Below are positions 51,692-58,938 of a stretch of 64,000 nucleotides of DNA, in pieces; within the stretch, counting starts at the first letter, position 1; each line of letters begins with the position of its first letter. A model generated the notes under the pieces. It was not told the DNA's origin, ran no database searches, and saw only the letters and a program-made list of their open reading frames with translations. Source of the stretch: Oscillospiraceae bacterium (GTDB lineage Bacteria; Bacillota; Clostridia; Oscillospirales; Ruminococcaceae); NCBI GenBank assembly GCA_009781425.1, contig WQYC01000001.1, positions 62,001-126,000 on the forward strand, written 5' to 3'. A program made the position numbers and the translations under genes.

Positions 51692-52066
51692 CTACGGCTT
51701 TTTTTCAACTGCTTTCTTGTGAAATATTTCCCGCAGTCCGACGAAGACGAGCAGCCCTGCGAAAAGCTTCCGAAGCAAATTCTCGTTAACAACGCCGAGC
51801 AGAAGCGCACCGCCCGCAACCCCGACAACCCCCGCAATGCAAATCGGTGCAACGAGTTTCCATTCAATCAGCTTGTTTTTAGTGTGAATAAGCATTGAAA
51901 TAAGCGCAATCGGCAGAAAGAAGAGCAGGTTTATGCCGCCTGCCGCTACCTGCGCCGTCCCCGCGAAAACCGTCAGAAAAATAATCAGCACGAAGCCCCC
52001 GCCAAGCCCCATTGAGGCAGTAACGCCCGTCAAAAATCCCGCAATCGCAATCCAAACAATACTCAT
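51692..52066 (-). CDS. TauE/SafE family transporter, half-length subunit B
   Basis: A 124-residue membrane protein with four hydrophobic helices. It opens with the family repeat signature SIVWIAIAGFLTGVTASMGL followed by GGGFV, and ends in LRKLFAGLLVFVGLREIF. That is one half of the usual eight-helix TauE/SafE (DUF81) exporter of sulphur-containing or other organic anions. Its ATG overlaps the stop of the other half-gene (ATGA), so the two halves are made together and probably form a heterodimer. The open frame extends further upstream through the partner gene, but that part is an out-of-frame shadow. Confidence 0.88.
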   Translation of the reverse strand: MSIVWIAIAGFLTGVTASMGLGGGFVLIIFLTVFAGTAQVAAGGINLLFFLPIALISMLIHTKNKLIEWKLVAPICIAGVVGVAGGALLLGVVNENLLRKLFAGLLVFVGLREIFHKKAVEKKP

Positions 52067-52425
52067 AAAAACAAAATCCTCACAGCCGAAGCCAGCACAA
52101 CAACCCCGAAGATTCGCCTTAACAACGAGTTCGGGACTTTTTTCAGTAACAGCGAGCCTAAAACAGCTCCTGCGATTCCCCACGGTACGTAAGCAAGCGC
52201 GGTTTTCCACTCTAAGCTTCCGCGAAACCCGTATGCAATCACCGACATTATAGACAAAAAGAAGATGATTGCAACCGATGTCGCGTGGCTTTTTCGGGCT
52301 TCAAGCCCGAAAAGCCGAAGCATAGGCACAGCGATTACGCCGCCGCCCGACCCGAACAAGCCGTTCAGCAGACCGCAAAGCGCGCCTGTTAAGGCTTTTG
52401 CCTGCTTTTTAATAAAATCCTTCAT
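52063..52425 (-). CDS. TauE/SafE family transporter, half-length subunit A
   Basis: A 120-residue membrane protein with four helices and the same repeat signature (ALCGLLNGLFGSGGGVIAVP, ARKSHATSVAIIF, LLKKVPNSLLRRIFGVVVL). It corresponds to one half of a standard TauE/SafE transporter and is translationally coupled to the second half. The substrate is unknown. No clear ribosome site lies upstream of the ATG in the AT-rich leader, which is odd for the first gene of a unit. Confidence 0.85.
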   Translation of the reverse strand: MKDFIKKQAKALTGALCGLLNGLFGSGGGVIAVPMLRLFGLEARKSHATSVAIIFFLSIMSVIAYGFRGSLEWKTALAYVPWGIAGAVLGSLLLKKVPNSLLRRIFGVVVLASAVRILFL

Positions 52426-52539
52426 AAATAATAGTATTTACTTTTTTATTTTAAAAAATAAGCTAAAGTTTTGGAAATATATTCCGATATTATAAGAGAA
52501 AGATTGTTTTATTTGCGTCAGAAAGGAGGCGTATTCGCT

Positions 52540-53124
52540 ATGATGAAGTCATTAGCGCCGATGACTGCGATGTTTTTGAACTCGCAGAACAAAAAGAGCG
52601 CGGCTAATTTCTATGTCCGCGTGGCAAATAACAGGGCTTCTGCGAAGACTGCCTCTGCTATTGCTATGGATAGAATGTCTTGCGAGAGAAGGCACCCGCT
52701 CGCCGACGTAAATCCCAACAAAGAAAAAAATATAGATAAGTTCGAGGGTTACAGCAAAAGCGAGTGGGACCGTGGCGAAGACGTTGCCGAGCGCACGTTC
52801 GCAATGCTTTACAGAGAACTCGAAAACACAAAGGTTAAAGGCAGCACAATGGACGTCATGGTTAAGTGCATAAGAATCGCAAACCGTATTCAGCGCGGCG
52901 ATTTTGTTCCGCTTCGTGATGATAAGTTCCTGTTCGATAATTACCCGCAAATGCACCTTAGTGCATGGATGCTCCGTAAGTTCAAGGAAGACCCCGAGGA
53001 ACACGAGAGCGAGCTTTGCGACGAGTGCGATGTGGACACGGTTAAAATTAATATAAGCTCATCAGGCACTTCAAGCTCAGCGTGTTCAATCGAAGTCAGT
53101 ATGCCCGAAATAAGCATTGCTTAA
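52540..53124 (+). CDS. Unknown protein, 194 residues
   Basis: A soluble protein with no signal peptide and no recognised family. The N-terminal 50 residues are rich in Asn, Ala and Ser; the centre is charged and helical (GEDVAERTFAMLYRELENTK, MVKCIRIANRIQRGDFVPL); and the C-terminus holds two acidic cysteine pairs (ELCDECDVDTV) and a Ser-rich stretch. AAAGGAGG lies ten bases before the ATG. A longer open frame to 52471 lacks a ribosome site. The short GGAA-ATATA-TTCC palindrome upstream (52475-52487) could be an operator. It stands alone between the TauE pair and the lyase gene. Confidence 0.7.
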   Translation: MMKSLAPMTAMFLNSQNKKSAANFYVRVANNRASAKTASAIAMDRMSCERRHPLADVNPNKEKNIDKFEGYSKSEWDRGEDVAERTFAMLYRELENTKVKGSTMDVMVKCIRIANRIQRGDFVPLRDDKFLFDNYPQMHLSAWMLRKFKEDPEEHESELCDECDVDTVKINISSSGTSSSACSIEVSMPEISIA

Positions 53125-53153
53125 AATATTTCCGAATTTCCCCTTAAAAGCTA

Positions 53154-53182
53154 TTGACTTTTTCTCCTAATTAGTTTATAAT
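53154..53182 (+). promoter_or_regulatory. Predicted sigma-A promoter of the beta-eliminating lyase unit
   Basis: -35 TTGACT (53154-53159), 17-nt spacer, perfect -10 TATAAT (53177-53182). Transcription should start near 53188-53190, just ahead of the leader hairpin. Confidence 0.8.
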
Positions 53183-53199
53183 TTTAAGGAGCTAAATAA

Positions 53200-53234
53200 C
53201 TCCCCGAGTACCTGCTCGGGGAGCTGTATTTTTT
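53200..53234 (+). promoter_or_regulatory. Leader hairpin with U-tract, possible attenuator
   Basis: CTCCCCGAG (53200-53208) pairs perfectly with CTCGGGGAG (53215-53223), followed by CTGTA and T6 (53229-53234). This terminator-like element lies between the promoter and the lyase ribosome site. The first transcribed GGAG (53188-53191) can pair instead with CTCC (53200-53203), so an alternative fold exists. Confidence 0.55.
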
Positions 53235-53249
53235 AAGGAGAAACAAAAT

Positions 53250-54698
53250 ATGTCAAACGTAAAATTCATGTCCGGGGAGAATATCCCACTCGAAATGCAC
53301 AAAGTCCGCATGGTTCAGAAAATCAATCTTCTTCCCGTTGAGGAACGCTTAAAGGCTATTGAGGAAGCGGGATACAACACCTTTCTTCTCAAAAACCGCG
53401 ATGTGTTCTTAGACCAGCTGACCGACAGCGGCGTTAACGCCATGAGCCAGGACCAGTACGCGGCAATGATGCGCGCAGACGACAGCTACGCAGGCTCGGA
53501 GACTTTTTATCGTTTAGAAGAGGTTCTGCAGGACGTTTTCGGCATGAAATACTTTTTGCCCGCGCACCAGGGGCGTGCGTGCGAGCATCTTCTTGCAAAG
53601 ATTCTTGTTAAGCCGGGCATGACAACAATCATGAATTATCACTTCACGACGACCAAAGCGCATATTACGCTGATGGGCGGAATCGTTGAGGAAATCGTGA
53701 TTGACGAAGGCTTAAAAATAAACAGCGATATGCCTTTCAAGGGCGACTTAAACATAGATAAGCTGAACGATTTAATCAAAAAGCTCGGCAAGGAAAAAAT
53801 CGCGTTCGTGCGCATTGAAGCCGGCACGAACTTAATAGGCGGTCAGCCTGTTTCCATGAAAAATATGCGCGAGGTTTCCGATATTTGCCGTAACGCAGGG
53901 ATTCCGCTTGTTTACGACGCGAGCCTGCTCGGTGATAATCTGTACTTTATAAAAGTCCGCGACGAAAAATATAAAAACGTTGATATTAAATCAATCTGCC
54001 GCGAAATCGCGTCAATGATGGACATTGTTTACTTCTCCGCACGGAAGCTTGGCTCAGCGCGCGGCGGCGGTATTTTAGTCAATGACGATGATATGTATTT
54101 AAGACTCCGCGAGTTAATCCCGCTCTACGAGGGCTTCCTCACCTACGGCGGTATGTCGGTGCGCGAAATGGAAGCTTTAGCTGTTGGTCTACAGGAAACT
54201 ATGGATTTTGAAGTAATTAATCAAACGCCAATAATCGTTGAAGCTTTGTGCAACGAGCTGCTTGCCAAAGGTGTTCCCGTTGTTACGCCTGCGGGCGGAC
54301 TCGGCTGTCACGTTGACGCTACGGCGTTCTGCGAGCATCTGCCGCAAACGCAGTATCGTGCAGGTGCTTTAACTGCCGCGATTTACATTGCGAGCGGCGT
54401 GCGTAACATGGAGCGCGGCACAATGAGCGAACAGCGCAACGAGGACGGAAGCGAGCGTTTCGCGGAAATGGAGCTTGCACGGCTTGCAGTACCAAGACGT
54501 GTCTTTACGCTGTCACAGGTGAAATACACCGCAGACAGAATCAACTGGCTTTACCAGAACCGCAATCTGATTGGCGGACTTGAATTCACGGAAGAACCGC
54601 GCGTTCTGCGCTTCTTCTTCGGCCGCTTAAAGCCAATCGGAAACTGGCCCGAGCAATTAGCGAAGAAGTTCCGCGCGGATTTCGGTGATAGCTTATAA
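53250..54698 (+). CDS. Tyrosine phenol-lyase/tryptophanase family beta-eliminating lyase
   Basis: A 482-residue PLP enzyme that should cleave an aromatic amino acid to pyruvate, ammonia and phenol or indole. Matches to tyrosine phenol-lyase: ERLKAIEEAGYNTFLL, LTDSGVNAMS, DDSYAGSETFYRLE (Tyr71), PAHQGRACEHLL (Arg100), FTTTKAH (Thr124), NLIGGQPVSM, YDAS (Asp214), the Schiff-base lysine in FSARKLGS, GVRNMERG (Met379/Arg381) and LRFFFGRL (Phe448/449). Met-x-Arg and Phe-Phe favour tyrosine over tryptophan. Arg217 (cofactor contact) and Lys256 are Leu and Arg here, so it is a divergent member and the substrate is not certain. Numbering is from the Citrobacter enzyme, recalled. It has an AAGGAG ribosome site after the leader hairpin. 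Confidence 0.87.
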   Translation: MSNVKFMSGENIPLEMHKVRMVQKINLLPVEERLKAIEEAGYNTFLLKNRDVFLDQLTDSGVNAMSQDQYAAMMRADDSYAGSETFYRLEEVLQDVFGMKYFLPAHQGRACEHLLAKILVKPGMTTIMNYHFTTTKAHITLMGGIVEEIVIDEGLKINSDMPFKGDLNIDKLNDLIKKLGKEKIAFVRIEAGTNLIGGQPVSMKNMREVSDICRNAGIPLVYDASLLGDNLYFIKVRDEKYKNVDIKSICREIASMMDIVYFSARKLGSARGGGILVNDDDMYLRLRELIPLYEGFLTYGGMSVREMEALAVGLQETMDFEVINQTPIIVEALCNELLAKGVPVVTPAGGLGCHVDATAFCEHLPQTQYRAGALTAAIYIASGVRNMERGTMSEQRNEDGSERFAEMELARLAVPRRVFTLSQVKYTADRINWLYQNRNLIGGLEFTEEPRVLRFFFGRLKPIGNWPEQLAKKFRADFGDSL

Positions 54699-54726
54699 GA
54701 TTTTGTAAGACAGGGAGAATATTTTT

Positions 54727-55878
54727 ATGGAAAGCAACGTAAGCGCGAGCGCGATTACCACTCAGCAGTTCCCTTTCGGCTCGGTTATTGTTTCGGAAAA
54801 TTCTCTGAAGCAGATGATTGTTGTGCTTCAAGGAAACGCGGGCGTCTATAAAAACTACAAAATGACCAACGAGACTTTCGTGAAGTCCGTGGGTCAAGGG
54901 AGCTTTGCCTGTGAGCAATCGCTGTTTCTGAACAAGGAGCACGACGAGACCTTAGTCGCGCTGACGGACGTTACGGCGTTTTCTGTCACGCGCAATAATT
55001 TAAAGGAATTCTACACGAAATACCCCGAAGTTGCGTTTTCAGTTACCGAGCAGATTTATAAGCGGCTTGCGGAGACTTCTGCCGCGCTTGAAAAATACGA
55101 GCGGCTGCAGCCCAAAGAAAAATCAGAACAGAAGGCGCAGAAAAGCTCGCTTTTCCCCGAAGGTCACGCGGGGAACTACACGTTGCCGCTCAATCATAAT
55201 CAATCGACTATTATCTGCCTTAACAAAACCGCTTGTCCCCTTTGCGGGCGCAAGTTTGAAACGCATTATATTTTGTCGTCGAAGCTGCGCCGGCTGAACG
55301 CCGACGACGATATGCGCGTGCGGTACAAGGACGTTGAACCGCTTTATTATAATATTATTACCTGCCCGAACTGCCTTTACAGCGGAGAAACTACAAACTT
55401 CGGCGAAGCATCAAAGCGTCATTCCGACGCAGTTAATGCGAAAATCGGTCCTTACAGGCTCGAAACCGTGATTCAATCAGGCAACGACCGCGATACGCAT
55501 ACTGTTTTTGTCGGGTATTATCTTGCACTGCTTTGCGCGCCGATTGTAGCTGAAAATCATGAGCTTACAGTCGCGGGATTGTGGCTGAAAATCAGCCGTC
55601 TTTATGAGGACTGCAAGGATTCAAAGATGTGTTTGTATGCAACGCGGCAGGCGTTAGACAGCTATAATTACGTCTACTCAAATCTTCGGATTACTGACAA
55701 TCAAACACAGCAGGTACGTTGCTTGCTTGGCGAATTGTATTATAAACTCGGCGAATACGACGCGTCAAGGCAGTTCCTGTTCATGATTAAGTCCGACAAG
55801 GACGCACCCGCCTCGCTTAAAAGGCAGGCGGAGAACAGACTTGAAACGATACGGGAGATTAAGAAAGCCGAGAGTTAA
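54727..55878 (+). CDS. DUF2225 protein with N-terminal cNMP-binding-like domain
   Basis: A 383-residue cytoplasmic protein. Residues about 10-115 resemble a cyclic-nucleotide-binding beta-roll (FPFGSVIVSENSLKQMIVVL, GQGSFACEQSLF, VALTDVTAFSV), but the arginine of the phosphate-binding cassette is absent, so nucleotide binding is doubtful. The rest is DUF2225: two zinc-type cysteine pairs (CPLCG, CPNCLYSG) and C-terminal TPR-like helices (LWLKISRLYEDCKDSKMCLY, LGELYYKLGEYDASRQFL). It starts 28 bp after the lyase and is probably in the same transcript. The role is unknown. Confidence 0.87.
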   Translation: MESNVSASAITTQQFPFGSVIVSENSLKQMIVVLQGNAGVYKNYKMTNETFVKSVGQGSFACEQSLFLNKEHDETLVALTDVTAFSVTRNNLKEFYTKYPEVAFSVTEQIYKRLAETSAALEKYERLQPKEKSEQKAQKSSLFPEGHAGNYTLPLNHNQSTIICLNKTACPLCGRKFETHYILSSKLRRLNADDDMRVRYKDVEPLYYNIITCPNCLYSGETTNFGEASKRHSDAVNAKIGPYRLETVIQSGNDRDTHTVFVGYYLALLCAPIVAENHELTVAGLWLKISRLYEDCKDSKMCLYATRQALDSYNYVYSNLRITDNQTQQVRCLLGELYYKLGEYDASRQFLFMIKSDKDAPASLKRQAENRLETIREIKKAES

Positions 55879-55885
55879 GCATAAA

Positions 55886-55920
55886 GAAGTGAGCAGTTTA
55901 AAAACTGCTCTTCTTTTTTT
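55886..55920. terminator. Intrinsic terminator after the DUF2225 gene
   Basis: GAGCAGTT (55891-55898) pairs with AACTGCTC (55903-55910), extended by flanking AGAAG/CTTCT with one bulge, then a T7 run. Confidence 0.88.
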
Positions 55921-55931
55921 ATTATTTTATT

Positions 55932-56633
55932 TTATGTAAGCCCCGCAACTGTTTGCAAAATCCTAAGCGCGTCGGTAGTAGTCGGCACACCGTCAATCCC
56001 GAACCTCGCAATCTGCTCGTCAGTAAACTCAACCAACCCCGCAACCGCGCGAAGAATCAACAGAGCGTCAGCGGTTGTTAATTCCCCGTAAAGCAGAACC
56101 ATAATTTCATTAGTATTTGTTAAATCAACAGCTTTAATTTCAGAAGCTCTTGCTTCTCTAAAACTAATATTTTGTTCCATATTGTGTGATTCAATATATA
56201 TTTTTTCATTTTCTTCGCGTGTAAAAGTTAAACTATAATAAGGGTTACCCAAATACATATTTCTGGCATATTTTGCCCCTTCTGAAGCTCTAAAATCTTT
56301 AGGTAAATATATTATCCACACATAGTTTTCATTTACTTGAACAAAGTGTACAAAAAAGTTTTCAGGAATTTCTGTCAGTAAGTAAATTGTTTCAAGTTCT
56401 ATAAATCTTATACATTCCACAATATTTTTATCTTCACTTGATACTAACACCTCAAAATCTATAAACTCATTAATTTCTTTACCTTCTTTAGCGGTTAAAT
56501 AGGCTTTCAAAAAATCTTCTAATGACGAAAATTCAACGAAAGAAATCGCTGCTTCAACCCCTGCCGATTCCACCGCTGATAATGAAAAAACCAACGAAAA
56601 CATAATCAAAATAACTAAAACTTTTCTCACCAC
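55932..56633 (-). CDS. Unknown secreted protein with degenerate dockerin-like pair
   Basis: A 233-residue exported protein with a cleavable signal (RKVLVILIMFSLVFSLSAVE), an unassigned domain (about 30-175) and two C-terminal dockerin-like units (TTADALLILRAVAGL and, ten residues later, GIDGVPTTTDALRILQTVAG). Here even the second unit has lost most calcium ligands (GIDGVPT instead of DxNxDG), the most degenerate of the five modules in this window. The start overlaps the pyrD stop by 7 nt, so a secreted protein is tied to the end of the pyrimidine operon. The body is AT-rich compared with pyrD. Confidence 0.8.
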   Translation of the reverse strand: MVRKVLVILIMFSLVFSLSAVESAGVEAAISFVEFSSLEDFLKAYLTAKEGKEINEFIDFEVLVSSEDKNIVECIRFIELETIYLLTEIPENFFVHFVQVNENYVWIIYLPKDFRASEGAKYARNMYLGNPYYSLTFTREENEKIYIESHNMEQNISFREARASEIKAVDLTNTNEIMVLLYGELTTADALLILRAVAGLVEFTDEQIARFGIDGVPTTTDALRILQTVAGLT

Positions 56634-57556
56634 GGCTTCACTCCTCCCACGAATTCATCAATTTTCTTAATCCCGTTAATATCCATATAATGCTCCAGCC
56701 CGCCTATAATTTTCAGCGGGGCGAGCGGGTCGGAGATAATCGCTGTGCCTATTTGCACGGCTTTTGCACCTGCGAGCATCATTTCTACCGCGTCCTCTGC
56801 AGAGTTAATCCCGCCCATGCCTACAACGTCGATTTTGACGGCGTTAACCACCTGCCAAACCATTCGCACAGCCACGGGAAACACAGCAGGCCCCGATAAG
56901 CCGCCCACGTTCCTGTGCAGAATCGGGCGTTTTGTGCGTATGTCGATTCTCATGCCGAGCAGTGTGTTTATCAGCGAAACAGCGTCTGCACCCTCGCTTT
57001 CAACGGCTTTTGCGATTTCTGTAATGTCTGTCACGTTCGGGGTTAATTTAATCATAATCGGCTTTTTTGTAGCCGTGCGGACTGTTTTGGTTACAAGCGC
57101 CGCGCCTTCACAGGAAACGCCCCACGCCGCACCGCCTTTTTTCACGTTTGGGCAGGATATGTTCACTTCGAGCATATCAACGTCAGTGCCGTCAAGCTTA
57201 CTTGCGATTTCAGCGTAGTCCTCGGGCGTGTCGCCGGCTATGTTCGCTATAATTATATTTGCACCCTCGCGCTTCAAGCGTGGGAGGTGCTTTTCTATGA
57301 AAGTGTCAACCCCGGGGTTTTGCAATCCCACGGAATTAAGCATACCTGCAGGGGTTTCCGCGACTCTCGGAGGGGTGTTCCCCTGCCGTTTATGAAGCGT
57401 CAAGCCCTTGCAAGAAATCCCACCGAGCAAGCTCAAAGGATAAAGGTCAGTGTAATACTCGCCGAAGCCGTAAACGCCTGAAGCCGCAATTACGGGATTC
57501 GGGAAGGTAACGCCCGCGACTGTCGCGGTTAAGTCCCACTTCTTTTTCATAATCAT
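56627..57556 (-). CDS. pyrD: Dihydroorotate dehydrogenase, class 1B catalytic subunit
   Basis: A 309-residue cytoplasmic flavin (FMN) TIM barrel that oxidises dihydroorotate to orotate with NAD via PyrK. Signatures: NPVIAASGVYGFG, GISCKGLTL, GLQNPGVD, the base cysteine in VNISCPNVKKGG, IKLTPNVTDI, HRNVGGLSGPAVFPVAVRMV, VGMGGINSAEDAVEM and AGAKAVQIGTA. Length and motifs are standard. The ATG shares its A with the pyrK stop (TAATG), so the subunits are translated together. GAGG lies ten bases upstream. Confidence 0.97.
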   Translation of the reverse strand: MIMKKKWDLTATVAGVTFPNPVIAASGVYGFGEYYTDLYPLSLLGGISCKGLTLHKRQGNTPPRVAETPAGMLNSVGLQNPGVDTFIEKHLPRLKREGANIIIANIAGDTPEDYAEIASKLDGTDVDMLEVNISCPNVKKGGAAWGVSCEGAALVTKTVRTATKKPIMIKLTPNVTDITEIAKAVESEGADAVSLINTLLGMRIDIRTKRPILHRNVGGLSGPAVFPVAVRMVWQVVNAVKIDVVGMGGINSAEDAVEMMLAGAKAVQIGTAIISDPLAPLKIIGGLEHYMDINGIKKIDEFVGGVKPW

Positions 57557-58323
57557 TACAGCACTACCTCCTCGCCTTTAAATACAGGGCCGTCGCGGCA
57601 AACCATGAGCATACCGCTCTTTAATTCGCAGGCGCAAACCGCGCACGCACCTACGCCGCAGCCCATGCGCTGTTCGAGCGAAACCTCGCAGGGGACGCCG
57701 CTTTTTTCACAGATTTGCACAATCGCCGCGAGCATCGGCTGAGGCCCGCAGGCGTAAACCATATCTACGTCGCCTTTCGCGAGTTCAGCTTCCAAAGGCG
57801 CAGTGACAGTGCCTTTTAAGCCTACGCTTCCATCGTCGGTGCAGGTAATTACGTGAACATCGTTCTGCTTAAAATCGTTCGCAAGAATAATTTTATCGTA
57901 GCTTCTGAAGCCGAGGATTGCCGTTGCGCTTTCACGGAAAACCTTCGCGACACCGAAAAGCGGCGCAGTGCCGATTCCACCGCCGACAGTGATTATTCTG
58001 CGGTCGAGCGCAATGCTTTCCTGCAATGTAAAGCCGTTGCCGAGCGGCGCAATCATGTCGATGCTGTCGCCGACGTTTGCGTCTGTGAGCTTCGCCGTGC
58101 CGTGCCCGCGGATTTCAAAAACTATGCGGATTGAACCGTTTCTGCGGTCAATATCGCAGATTGAAATAGGGCGGCGCAGGGTGAAGCCCTCGACCTTGAT
58201 ATGCACGAACTGCCCGGGCTTCGCCGCTTCCGCGACATCGGGGCATAAAATCACATACGAATATACTCCCGCCGAGATGGCGGTTTTTTCTATAATGTGA
58301 TAAGAGCCGCATTTGTAAGGCAT
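57556..58323 (-). CDS. pyrK: Dihydroorotate dehydrogenase electron-transfer subunit
   Basis: A 255-residue FAD and 2Fe-2S protein that moves electrons from PyrD to NAD. The FAD domain has LRRPISICDIDR and VGDSIDMIAPLGNGF. The NAD domain has RIITVGGGIGTAPLFGVAK and MVYACGPQPMLAA. The cluster cysteines are in RMGCGVGACAVCACEL with a later MVCRDGP (C-x4-C-x2-C-x11-C). It is coupled to pyrD. Upstream lies the RAYT gene and a REP-like palindrome at 58339-58364, which separates it from carB. Confidence 0.96.
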   Translation of the reverse strand: MPYKCGSYHIIEKTAISAGVYSYVILCPDVAEAAKPGQFVHIKVEGFTLRRPISICDIDRRNGSIRIVFEIRGHGTAKLTDANVGDSIDMIAPLGNGFTLQESIALDRRIITVGGGIGTAPLFGVAKVFRESATAILGFRSYDKIILANDFKQNDVHVITCTDDGSVGLKGTVTAPLEAELAKGDVDMVYACGPQPMLAAIVQICEKSGVPCEVSLEQRMGCGVGACAVCACELKSGMLMVCRDGPVFKGEEVVL

Positions 58324-58338
58324 GATTTTTTCCTTTCG

Positions 58339-58364
58339 GGGCGTCGAGGACGCCGCCCCCTACA
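58339..58364. repeat. REP-like palindrome copy 1
   Basis: A 26-nt GC-rich unit with arms GGCGTC/GACGCC inside GGGG...CCCC and ending CCCCTAC. It is intergenic between the RAYT gene and pyrK, and matches two copies inside the RAYT gene. Confidence 0.75.
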
Positions 58365-58389
58365 TTATGTTTTTATTATTAGCAAAATT

Positions 58390-58938
58390 TTACTTCATAA
58401 TACAAAAATATTCATCACTATCCCAGTTCAACGGGTTTTCATCTATGTATTTCCATATTCGGTTGTATTCTTCCTCGTCACGGATAATGCGGTCGTGGTA
58501 TGAGCGTTGCCAAAATGAAAAACCACACTCTTTATTTGTATATCGTTTTAATGTCGATATGAAACTTGGAATTTTTGCGTTCGTAGGGGTCGGCGTCCCC
58601 GACGACCCGCTTTCCGGCACTATCGATAATTCGCTGTTAACAATGCAAACAATCATATGTATGTGATTAGGCATGATAATATATTTTGTTATTTCTAAAT
58701 CATTGTATAAATTGTTCATTTCTTGAATACGCGAATCCACAATCTGACCTATTTTTGATAATTCGCAATACGGGGCGTCGATAACATTTATCGGGGCGTC
58801 GGGGACGCCGCCCCCTACGATTTCGCCCAATATTTCGTGCTTATCTTTCACGCATATCGTCACAAAATAACACCCTGCATTTGAATAATCATAACCTTTC
58901 AATCTTAGGCACTTTCTTTTCGGCAGTTCCTTCCTCAT
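58390..58938 (-). CDS. RAYT-type (REP-associated) Y1 transposase
   Basis: A 182-residue single-stranded-DNA transposase-like protein of the Y1/IS200 superfamily, RAYT branch. Signatures: RLKGYDYSNAGCYFVTICVK, the metal site MPNHIHMIV (HxH), a downstream helix with the probable catalytic tyrosine (STLKRYTNKE), and the RAYT C-terminal FWQRSYHDRIIRDEEEYNRI and YIDENPLNW. Two surface-loop segments (IVGGGVPDAP and SSGTPTPTNA) are encoded by copies of the GC-rich REP-like palindrome. The ATG overlaps the carB stop (ATGA), so it is coupled to the pyrimidine operon. RAYTs usually act on REP palindromes in their own genome. Confidence 0.9.
   Translation of the reverse strand: MRKELPKRKCLRLKGYDYSNAGCYFVTICVKDKHEILGEIVGGGVPDAPINVIDAPYCELSKIGQIVDSRIQEMNNLYNDLEITKYIIMPNHIHMIVCIVNSELSIVPESGSSGTPTPTNAKIPSFISTLKRYTNKECGFSFWQRSYHDRIIRDEEEYNRIWKYIDENPLNWDSDEYFCIMK
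58583..58608. repeat. REP-like palindrome copy 2, inside the RAYT gene
   Basis: The same GC-rich unit as at 58339, opposite orientation (arms GGCGTC and GACGAC around CCC, one mismatch), in frame in the RAYT coding region. Confidence 0.75.
58792..58817. repeat. REP-like palindrome copy 3, inside the RAYT gene
   Basis: The same unit and orientation as copy 1 (GGCGTC-GGG-GACGCC core, ending CCCCTAC), in frame in the RAYT coding region, encoding GGGVPDAP on the minus strand. Confidence 0.78.

Noticed and set aside
52067-52210. N-terminal extension of TauE half B through the partner gene
   Set aside because: It is an out-of-frame shadow of half A. The coupled ATGA at 52063-52066 and the family start decide for the shorter form.
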